Source of the DNA: Camarhynchus parvulus
Lineage: Eukaryota > Chordata > Aves > Passeriformes > Thraupidae
Length of the DNA stretch: 64,000 nt
Assembly: GCF_901933205.1 (NCBI RefSeq)
Contig: NC_044578.1
Location: 12,486,501 to 12,550,500 of the forward strand
Direction of reading: 5' to 3'
Shown here: piece after piece, positions 54,343-64,000 of the stretch
Position numbering within the stretch: the stretch's first letter is position 1
How the letters are laid out: every line of letters starts with the position of its first letter
Notes under the pieces: generated by a model
Seen by the model: the letters and a program-made list of their open reading frames with translations, nothing else
The model's database searches: none
What the model was told of the DNA's origin: nothing
Program-made: the position numbers and the translations under genes

Positions 54343-55820
54343 AGAGACTAAGAAGTTCAAACTTAAGTAGATTAATTATGACAAGCTGTAGATTACAACT
54401 CTGAAACACTTACAAGCTACTAGGTTTAAAAAGGAAAAGTGGTAAAACTCCTTTTATTGTTAGGGAATGACAAAGGCAGAAAATCTGACAACAATGTTGT
54501 TAAGAGTCTTTTTTCAGTGTGGATACCGTTTCTTGTAAAATGATTCAAAAGAGCACTGTTGACAAAAGTTATAAATACAGACCAAGAAGAACACATAAAA
54601 AAAATCAAAATAGAATAAAAATTATGAATTATGAAACAATTGCTTAATTTTTATCCATAGTACCTTAAGGTTTTGAGTTTTTAAGTTTTATGCATGAATA
54701 ACTGTCCTGCCAGAAACAATTATAAAATTGCTGAAGAAAACTTGGAAAATCACTGAGGTAACAAGAAGGGAAAACACCACTAGTCAGTATGCGTGCTAAG
54801 TGACACTAAGTAGGCATATTGTGATAGAAAAAAGTCATCTATGGAGGAAAAAGCCCCACTGCAGTAAAAGAGGAATTCTCTGTAAAACAACAGTCAGGAG
54901 ACAAATGGAGCAAAAAAGTTCCATTCAGACTCGTTTCTTAGTGAGACAGGTCAGAACTACCCCTACAGGACATGGTGTTGGGGTAGAATGAGGTAGAACT
55001 CATATACTAAGTCACTACTACATAAAAAATCCCACATCTAGAGACAGGCAATTTTTAGCAAGTTATTTTGCAAATCAAAGAGAATTACCACTGAGTGATA
55101 GGATGTCAGTCATGGTTTTAGTTTGTTATGTTCTTCAAAGGGCCCTGGAGATCAAAATTCCCTTACTGAACACCAGTTAGCTAATGGAACAGGTGAATCT
55201 GGCAGAAAACAGACACTCAGAGGCAGGAAGTCTTCTGTCCAATGTCCACAGCAAATGAATGAGGTCACTGAGGGAGAACACCAAGGAAGAGTTTAATCTT
55301 TTGGGTCAGGTGTTCAAGTCACAAGAGCTGCATTTTCCTGTTTTCTACCTCTGGAATAGGTATAAAAATTTTTTGCCTCTCACAGCTTTTTTTCTTCTTT
55401 TTGTTCACGTTCTAAGATTTTTCACATTTTCTTTCCTTATGGCTGTACAGTTTCTAATATTCATGGCGCAAAAATGGGAAATTATGGATTTTCCACAAAT
55501 CCTTGAAGTCAGCCGAATGTCTACTTTGTTCGTCTACCATCACTCCATCGCTACCTGAGAATAAGATAAGGCACTTGTACAGTCAAGCACTTTACCTTCA
55601 ATGCAATTTTTTTTACCCTGAAGAATCAATATAGCATTCAAAAGGAAATTGTTCTAATAGCACATCATAGAAAACTTTTACGTGGTTATAATAGTCTAAT
55701 GCTATTCTAATGGATTAAGTTCTTCCGATTTATCCATAAAGGCAAGCAATGATAGCTAGCAAGTCAGGAAAGAATTAGAGAACTTATTCAGTACTGTTAT
55801 CTCTGCAGATGGTCATGTTA
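54343..55820. other. unannotated non-coding stretch
   Basis: No gene or repeat family is recognised. Confidence 0.5.
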
Positions 55821-55853
55821 ATTTTTTTTTGTTTGTTTGTTGGGGTTTTTTTT

Positions 55854-55907
<54 letters not shown>

Positions 55908-55909
55908 TT
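55821..55909. repeat. long poly-T tract (T52) with GTTT/GGGG leader
   Basis: T10, then (GTTT)2-3, then TTGGGG, then T8 and G lead into 52 uninterrupted Ts at 55855-55906. Read on the minus strand there is no AATAAA or ATTAAA in the 40 bases before the A run, so a retrocopy tail is unsupported. The exact length is doubtful because homopolymers of this size are error-prone in sequencing. Confidence 0.9.
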
Positions 55910-58900
55910 TCACAGGGAAGAATCAAGACAGAGGAATGTGGGGCTTCTTGGTCAAGACTGTCCAGGGTAACTCTGGTTTGAAGAATGGCTAAGACCACAT
56001 ACAGAAAGGGAAGAGTAGACCACTACCAGGAGCAGACCAATAGCCAAAGTGACCACTTTTCACAAGATTCTGCCTTAATTATCCAGATTTTCTTGAAGTA
56101 CTTTATGATAAGTTTGATCACCTTTCCTTAACAAGTACAATCTCAACAAAAGACGAAATAACCCCAAGATTTTAATGAAAGAAAGAAAATTTTTACATTT
56201 CTAGCAAATTGTTAGGTTGAAAAACAAAGCAACATGTTATGATAAAAATTAATGCTAACAGTGAAGGGGTTAATTAGGTAAACCAGGTATAACATTTTAA
56301 CAGTTACAAATGAAAATTGTAAACTGTCACTGCCTGGGTTGTTTTGTAATACAGACACCACCTAGTTGTGAATTTCCAGTTGAATTTACCTGACTCCTTT
56401 TGTCATTCACAAAGTCCCCCGAATACAGTATATAAGAGTTAGTCTGAATTGATCAGATAGAAAGATATTCCTGTCTCTTCAGTGACATCAGTAATGTGCA
56501 TACTGTAGTTCTCTGAGTATTGATATGATGAATGTACTGCTCTGTTGAATAAAGATATACAATCAACCTAATTTCCAATAGTTTGGAGCGATAAAGCAAG
56601 GCAATTAAGTGTTGGGTCTGCTGCACAGCTAGGTCAGTTATGATTTCCCTATTCACTCCTCCTTCCTGGGATTTTTTTGTTCTCCACTTTCTGAAGACCC
56701 TGTTTCAGTTTCACTAATTGAAAAGCAAGGTATATATATCCCTATTATCAATGCTCCTCAGGGATGGGAGCCTTGTGAAGGTATTACACAATTTGTTCCA
56801 CTACACAGAATCTGCCATCCACTGCAGGCCTTGAAGAGAGTGCAAGCTCACAATCCTAAATTAATACTTATGTATCAAGAGGCAGATTTATATTCTTTAC
56901 TGTGAAATAATGTACTTCTTCCCTTAAAAGTCTTTTTCAGTGGATATGCTGATATAACCTGAATGCAATCTGAGTGTCACCACTATTATATACCTGAATA
57001 TGTAGTTCTATGAAAAAAACACATCAGCAAATGCACAGTAAATAACAGGCCTGAAATACCACAAACCTGCATTATATTCATAAGCAATTTCAACTCTATT
57101 TGCTTAGTTTTTCAGAATATTTTGGTACAATACAGTATACTGTACAGTTTAGCTGTAGGAAGCTGTGGAATGCAAAATGTTTTCCCTTCTGCCTCTGGTT
57201 TGCAAATACAGGAATAACTCCATTCTTCTGTACCCATAGTCCAAATTACAAAGTCCAGCTGTATCAGTTCAGACTTAAAGCTCTGGTTAATTTTAAAATA
57301 TTTTGCTGGTATCAGGTTACCCTTCCAATTTTTATGCCAGCCTGCAGAGGCAAGTTACTGTTTTCATGTGGTCTACAGTGTGGTATTAATTCATGCAGCC
57401 TTCATAATGCAGCCAAGACCTGTATTTGGAGGAGGGAGATTTATAGCATTATTTACCATCATATTTACCACAAAGTTATCTCATGTTAGGTATCAATTGG
57501 TTTCCCACCTCCATGAAAGCATGAAAACAGTAGAATGATGAGAAGAGTACTGAAATATTGGGACTTCAAAAATACAAATTCATTTTCAGCTAAAATTTTT
57601 CCTGAAGGAACAGACAATCAGGTACTCATAAATCTTAGTTTTCATAATTGTGGAATTTTTAAGAAAATTATAAAAAAATCTTTGAAGTAGTTTTAACAGA
57701 TCCTACAGTAGCTCAATTTATATAAAAGATATTATTTAATCTGGTCCTAAATAACTCATTCTATGACAAAAACCCTAATGTTAGACCTTAAAAAAGAAAA
57801 AAAAATTGTTTATACTAGAAAAGATCTGAGAAAGGCTTGGACACCTGAACCTGATAAAATAGTTCTATTTCTCATAAGAAAATGTCAAAGTCTAACATGA
57901 TCTGTTAGAGAGGAGAACTTTCACCTGATGGACCTCACGAGGAAAATGGGAGAATTAGTCATTTATAAGTCATGGTGGCGAAGAACAGAAAGAATATGAG
58001 CAGAGAGCAATTTATGTATTCTCTACTGATGTCTGCAATACAAGTCTTCAGCTTCAACAAGAAGCATGTAGAGTTGCCATAGGAGAATAAACCTTAGAAT
58101 TCCCTAAAATTGTCAAAAACTTTATTATTTTCATAAATAATGAAAGAAAAAATCCTTCAAAACAAAGGGATTAATTTTTTTTTTTTTGAGTCTCACATAA
58201 AACTCACAGCTGACCTGACCCATTTCATTACTCCATCCTCAATTGGTCTCAACAGAATTCTCCATAAAACTGAACTCAGTAAGGCACAGTTCTTTTGGTT
58301 TGAAAGAGGTTAGGAGGTCATTCAGGGTTTTGCTCTTTTAGCCTTAATGTTACATTTTAAATAGAAAGGAATATTTTAGTGTCTTTCTCTATTGAAACTT
58401 CTCATTTACGAGGTTATTTTTCTAAGGTAGTGGTACACCATGTTTTACCAGAAATTGTAGCTCAGATTCTAGCAGAATATTATGTAGTTTGTATTAACAC
58501 TCAGTACTCAGCAACTGTCACCTATCACTCAAGTATTTTAATCCTGTTTAATAATATTCTAGAAAAAAAAATTGAAATAGAAGTGCAAGTTTATAAAGGT
58601 ATTTGCTAGCATCTCTTAGATTTTTTCTTTTTCTTAATGTGTATAAAACAGCTTTCTACAGTGCACCTGTGTTATTGAAAGCTGTTCTTACTGTATGCTT
58701 TATGAATTGTTAGGATTTATTCTTTATACTTGCATAAACATTTCTAACAGAAACCTAATTTTCGGTTTGTAAATGCTTTAAAAATGTACATAAATTACAT
58801 ATTACTGGTGAGATATGTGTGAAATCAGGCTATGGGAAACCATTAACTGTCTATCCATGGAATAATAGAAATAAGTAGAAGACTTAAGACTTTCCACCAT

Positions 58901-59100
58901 GCATTCAAGGTCTTTGGAGTGTCCAGAATAATTTCTCTTTCATAATGGAAAAATCAGATTCTGGAGCATGTGATGTCTCACACCTTCTTAAACTTGGAAG
59001 CCTGATGAACACTTATAGCATGAATTTCTGCAGAATCCCACTCTCTTGTTCTCTGTTATTCCTCTACAGATACTAGAGGACGGTTTTCTATGAGTAGTCT
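55910..59100. other. unannotated AT-rich non-coding stretch
   Basis: I see no gene. A 129-codon plus-strand frame (57100-57489) is Cys- and Phe-rich without domain character and is most likely chance. A T13 run lies at 58175-58187. Confidence 0.5.
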
Positions 59101-59109
59101 GTGTTCAGA

Positions 59110-59720
59110 TTTCCCCTTTCCTAGAATCTTTGCATGGAGCTGCCTTTAAGGGACATAGCAGGGTCCCTTGGTTTGAGGGAGGGTGGTGAAGGGGTCTTGG
59201 CTTTAAATTATACACCTCTATATAGAGGTGGTTTTGCTTCTAAAAGAAGGCTCTACAGCAGTGACAGAGATAATTTTAAAAGTAAAAAAATTGTACCCAA
59301 GATTTTAAAGATTCAAGCTGTTATAAATTTCACCTTAGAACATATTAGTACAGAAGATTGTATCACTTTAATAAAATTCAAAATTCAGATACAGATGGGC
59401 ACAGGTAACTTGGTTCCCCTGAGCACAAATAGTCAAAGTGCGATGGATATGGAGAAAGTCTGTTCTGCCCTCGGGGTCTCCGCACAGTGACTCTTCATGC
59501 CAGAGATCTGATGCTGTGATGTCTGATTCCTGCCCTTATCAGGAGCAAGGGGAAGCAAACTAAAGTCTTGAGGGAGTTCTGGCTGGCGCTCACTACCCCC
59601 AGTCAGCCCAGAGACTGCAGCAGCCAGAGCAGGGCTGGGATAATTAACGCCCTCCCCTCGGAGGCGTGGGGCTGGAATAGGAGCGACAGAGCAAGAGGTA
59701 TGCTGTGATCAAGGAGCAAA
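59110..59720. mobile_element. candidate LTR-type retroelement relic
   Basis: This segment of about 600 bp differs from its flanks. It contains an 18-bp perfect palindrome with a TATATA centre (59213-59230) and an AATAAA at 59370-59375, about 150 bp further on. A GC-rich third part (about 59400-59700) has the densest CpG cluster I noticed in the window. A TATA box, poly-A signal and CpG-bearing leader in that order resemble an LTR plus leader on the plus strand, and a 118-codon frame spans 59134-59490. I find no convincing TG...CA ends, primer-binding site or retroviral protein motif, and the minus orientation is not excluded. A small unrelated promoter-like segment is the alternative. Confidence 0.35.
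59213..59230. repeat. 18-bp perfect palindrome centred on TATATA
   Basis: CACCTCTATATAGAGGTG is identical to its own reverse complement. The centre could serve as a TATA box or a cruciform-prone site. Confidence 0.95.
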
Positions 59721-62235
59721 ATGGACTGCAGAATTAGGCAACCTATGCACTCATATGGCTAATTCATTAAATTCATACATGTGTGTAAATATATGTTTTA
59801 TAGGCATAATATTTAAATTCTTATAGTTTGTTACTCATAATTAACCCCAGACCTTTTATTTTTCTTAATTTAACCTGCTTCTTATACAGTTGTCATTACT
59901 TTTTAAGTACTAGCAAACCAAACATATGACATTTCAATTTAAATCAGTCTTGCCATTCATTTTTAATAACATTTATGAATCTCTGAGGTAGAAGGAATCT
60001 ATATACATTTTTAGAAAAACAAAATCAGCAGGAATTAGAAAATCCTTAGCAATGCTTTGAGCTTTTTTTCTGAAGAAAAGATAAAAAAACAAAGGAGTGC
60101 TGACAGTTTTTTTTCTATATACTTCTATGGTCATGAGGATTTCAGATTTAGAAGGGCTTCTAAGAAAGAAGCATCTTTCTAAAACCCCTAGGCCTTCAAA
60201 ATAATTTGTGATCCTGGCATTTATCCATTTCACTCTATCTGTCTGTCCATCTTTCAGCTCAACTGGAATAATGAAATGTGCAGGTGATATAAAAATAAGT
60301 CAGTTCCTTATGCTTTCATAGGTAACTCAAAAACAGGTTAATTGGAATTCATTATACACAAGTGATAAGCTGAAATAAGTGGGCTCAAGATTCTGATGCT
60401 CTATGCATTTCCTTTCCTGCTTAGCTTTTACTTAGATGCCTTAAACAGATAACAGATTATTATTATAAAAATTAGTGAAATTCAACTTAATATGATTTTC
60501 TGTTACCTTCCAAAGAGAAAAAGCTTGTTGTCTTGCAATATAATGAATAATTGTTCTTTTCATTAATTTAATATATTTTTAATAATGAATTAAATGATTC
60601 AGATTCTATTTTTTTTTTCACTTCCCAAAAGTAAGTTATTTTCCAGTTTTGCTTGAGAAGAATCTTGACCACAATTGGTTGTGGAGTTGTTCTCTGACAT
60701 TTCAAGAGATATCTCTTTTTAAGATACAGCACTTCTAAAATGGCTACTATTGCTAATGCTCACTGTTGAGAAAAATATTAACACCTCCACAGTATCTATT
60801 TTTCAAGCCATCATCATCCATTAATTGAAGTCCTTCTTAAAAACTTGTTCAGTAGAATAAAAAAGTAAGTAAATATCAATTAAGAGTGGATTATAATGGA
60901 TGTATCAAACCCTGCCTAAGTAATTATATAATCTCTGCTGTGTAGGCCTTGACCCTACTTGAACTAATGATGTGGTAATGGACAAGAAATGATGGCTTTC
61001 AAGAAAATTCTGCATATCAGTGATTTTACTTGTGCACGATTATCCTTCCTCTTTGACATGGGCACTGAATAGAATATCTTATAAGGCAGAACAAAGTTTA
61101 CCTTCTTCCTATTGTTAAGAATGAAGATATATATTTTTATTAATGAGGGACAAAGTCCTTTAAATATGGTGTATTAGAAAAATCTCATTCTTCAAATGAA
61201 TGAGTTCCCTTCTGCAATATTTTCATATACCTAATCAGAGTCTTTGGAACTAAAATAATTCTCAAAATATTCTTTTCTCACTTGCAATCCCTAATGGCAC
61301 ATTTAGGTGTTATAATACTGTTAGTGTAATACCATGGTAAGTTGTCTGCAGCCAAGCTACAGCACAAATGGAAATCTTGGTAACACAAGAAATGATCAAA
61401 TATACCTTATGGGGTTTAGTCAAAATGACTCCTTCTGATATGCATTCTGATAACTAAATATGAAGATGCTTTGCATAATCTCTTCAAAATTCAGCAGTGG
61501 AGTGAATTTCAGAAAGAAATTAACAGCTTGGGAGCTCTTCACCCTCTGCTTTTTAACAGCCTTGAAATCTTCAACTATTCTACGAAGACACACACAAGCT
61601 TCAGCAGTTTGCCCCCTTTCATGGGTGTCTTGGCAGATAATAGATGAGAACTGCCTGATTAATGTATCAAATGCATATAGCATTTCCAAGATTGCCTTCT
61701 GAAGTATAGAAATAAACATCACAGAATTCACAGAATTTCAAATTACATTTGATGGACGTAAGCATTTTGGGGCATCTCACTAACTTTACATTTTACTTAT
61801 GATCTGCTGATAAGCAGAAGTAGGAAGGAAAGTAGGAAAGAATCATGGAAATTTCTGTGGGAAATCTCAGAATTCTCAGTGACTTGCTGTTTACATTATG
61901 ATATCATGTAAATCCAGTGCACAGCTGTAGAAGCATTACTAAATGTGTATAGATTTAAAAGCCAGAGATCTTACAGGTTCATTGGAGGGACTCATATAGT
62001 GGTAAAAGAAGGAGAGAACATCTCTATCAATCACTTCGACTTGGCAAACAGTCAAACTGTTACAAAATGCTGACTTACTCCACTAATTACAGTGTTTTGA
62101 ATAGAAATAAGTAAATAAATAATATATTAAAAATCTTTTGCCATTACTTATAAAAAGGCATCTGTTTTACTTTCTATGTGATTTACAAAATTTATGGGCT
62201 GATTTTCTGAACAAAACAAAAAATGATTTGTTGGG
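59721..62235. other. unannotated AT-rich non-coding stretch
   Basis: No gene or repeat family is recognised. Confidence 0.5.
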
Positions 62236-62251
62236 TTTTTTTTTTTTTTTT
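62236..62251. repeat. T16 homopolymer preceded by TTGTTGGG
   Basis: Sixteen Ts directly follow TTGTTGGG, matching the leader seen before the poly-T at 55855. Confidence 0.9.
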
Positions 62252-62413
62252 AATCAAAACTTACTAGAGAGCCAATGCAATTTCAGGAACTGTATTTGTC
62301 TCAGGGCATAAAAAGGAAGGAATAGATTAGACCAATAAATTAGATGGCTCATGTACAGGAGGTAATGCTGGGAACTATGACCACACTGATTCTGCACTCC
62401 CTCTTCAAGCTTT

Positions 62414-62582
62414 AGGGGGTTTTTGGGGTGTCTTTTTGGTTTTTTTTTTTTTTTTTTTTTTTGTTTTTTTTTTTTTTTTTTTTTGTTTTGTTTTGTTTTT
62501 GTTTTTTTTTGTTGTTGTTGTTGTTGTTTTTTGTGTTTTTTTTGTTTGTTTTTTGTTTTTTGTTTTATTTTGTTTTTTTTTT
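62414..62582. repeat. 170-bp T/G low-complexity tract
   Basis: It opens with GGGGG and TTTTTGGGG blocks, then runs through T22, T21, (GTTTT)n, (GTT)5-6 and mixed GTTTTTT units. Apart from a single C and one A near the ends it is only T and G. This is the longest low-complexity tract of the window; length and composition may vary between individuals or reflect assembly error. Confidence 0.9.
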
Positions 62583-64000
62583 AATATGGGTGACAGAATA
62601 GCAAAATACTGTTAGGTACTATTAGCAGGATTGGGAGTCTTTGATTATGTGTTTTTGGGCTTCAGGGTAAAATTTCTGTAGACTGTTTTAAGCTATTGAT
62701 CTTTTCTTTTTCTTGTCTCCACAAAAGCATGGCAAAGTGCCCTACAAAGCCTGGGCTGGAGGAAGGGTTATAAACAAGAGCCCGTGGGCTGTGTTTGCCA
62801 GATAACATTTGCTGCGCTGAGTAACTTTCTGCTCCAGCACGATTTTCCACACCAAAGGCCTATCATTTTCCTGTAGCCTTTAAAATTTCAGAAGAGGAGC
62901 AGATACAGTGGACAATAAATCCAGACTAAAGGATGTATTTAAGTGAGGTATTTACATCTCTAGAGTGCTGCACTTGCCTGTTAGTGGAAATTTAGCAAAG
63001 ACCACCTAAGCAATTTCTCAACAACTGCAGTGGTTATGTCTCTCCTTATGACTCTGACCTAGATGCTCAATTATAGCCCTTGCAGTTAAGCAGAACAGAT
63101 CTGGAAGATGTGGTACAGAAAAATAACCTACTTATGGAGGGAGAAATACATATTCCTGATATTAACCAAAAATATAAACACGTGGACTCCTGACCTTCAG
63201 AGGAAAATCATATTACTTGCCTTGTGTAAAGAATAAAGAAGAGGAGAAAGCAAATATAAATGTATTTTTAATAGCTCTTCAAAGAAACTACTTTTAGTTT
63301 CTCTGAAAAGAAATTCTTAGCTTAAAACCATATTAAAGAATATAATTATTTTTCAAAGTTATCTGTCTATTTGTGCAGGAAAACAGATATTTTTATAAGT
63401 ATTGGACTTAAAAGGGGTGGGAGGTGCTCTCACAAAACAGCTGCCTCACTGTCTGATCCCTCACCATAGAGGTGCAGAGGATAGGTGTCTCATCCAGAAG
63501 TAGAAAAATAGTCCAAAAGTGAGTATGATCCAACCAGCTACTCAGATATTTAATAACATGGTCAAAAGACACAGGTAAGCTCAGGAGGATGCTGTTCCAC
63601 AGCCCAAGAAACTAAATAATTGTTTTCAAACTTTCTCAATTGTATCTGAGTGTTATTAGTTTTAAATTTTTATGTATATCCAGCTTGCCCATGGCCAGGA
63701 TTACCCTTCTGAACAACAGCCAACAACAGCTCATGAATCAGTGAGCCCAGTGCTTGCATACAGAGGGACAGGGCATTGTAATACATATATCTGAAATCCA
63801 GAATAAATACCAAATAATAAATTAACAGTAAATATCTACAATCTTGGCTCTCAGGCCATGCTGGAATATATGAGAGTATAGTCATAATTAGGTACAGAAA
63901 AGTATGTGAAACAAAAATATTGTCAGCATTACAGCAGATTTCTAATCTCTTTTAAAACCTGATAAAACTGTTTTTACTGTAATTGTCTGCACCATGCTTA
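62583..64000. other. unannotated AT-rich non-coding stretch
   Basis: No gene or repeat family is recognised up to the end of the window. Confidence 0.5.

Noticed and set aside
55813..55998. Lys-rich 61-codon minus-strand frame
   Set aside because: It is the translation of the poly-T run read on the minus strand.
57100..57489. 129-codon Cys/Phe-rich frame
   Set aside because: No domain, no splice-site or promoter context, and the length is within chance expectation for 64 kb scanned in six frames.
1..64000. CRISPR array, bacterial operon or prophage
   Set aside because: There are no regularly spaced repeats with unique spacers, no dense long frames and no ribosome-binding sites; repeat content is avian.

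Overview
The window reads as non-coding vertebrate nuclear DNA, most probably from a passerine (songbird) chromosome. The best pointer is a short interspersed element near the left end (about 724-853). Its head is recognisably derived from tRNA-Ile(AAT) and its tail matches the 3' end of avian CR1 LINEs, which is the layout I associate with the zebra-finch TguSINE1 family. Two much older CR1-type LINE remnants, AT-rich composition and low interspersed-repeat density also fit a bird. Nothing suggests a bacterial, viral or organellar genome.

I see no gene that can be supported. The longest open frames are about 115-150 codons, lack recognisable domains, and are the size expected by chance in 64 kb. 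The window could be a gene desert or the inside of a very large intron; the sequence alone does not decide.

Layout. 1-5,300: a 35-36 bp tandem duplication (381-451), the tRNA-Ile/CR1 SINE, a G/T-rich tract (4811-4870) and a pure ATGAG pentanucleotide microsatellite (about 5182-5278). 5,300-15,000: unique AT-rich sequence broken by a GC-rich island at 7,760-7,975 that holds two canonical G-quadruplex motifs, plus several A or T homopolymers. 15,250-15,446: a decayed LINE endonuclease fragment on the plus strand. 19,500-19,990: an ancient CR1 3' region on the minus strand. 20,000-46,000: mostly featureless, with GC-rich patches near 25.6-25.9, 26.1-26.3, 28.26-28.30 and 34.84-34.98 kb, a 24-bp duplication in purine-rich DNA at 37.33-37.38 kb, and a few possible conserved non-coding segments. 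46,000-64,000: a 17-bp AT-rich minisatellite (46.58-46.71 kb), a C/A-rich tract (48.38-48.44 kb), a 52-base poly-T (55.86-55.91 kb), an unusual CpG-bearing 500-600 bp segment centred on an 18-bp TATA palindrome (59.1-59.7 kb, possible LTR relic), and a 170-base T/G low-complexity tract (62.41-62.58 kb).

No genes can be described as working together. The biologically informative content is repeat history (a songbird-type SINE over amniote-age CR1 relics), hypervariable simple repeats and a few candidate structural or regulatory patches. I found no convincing undescribed system.
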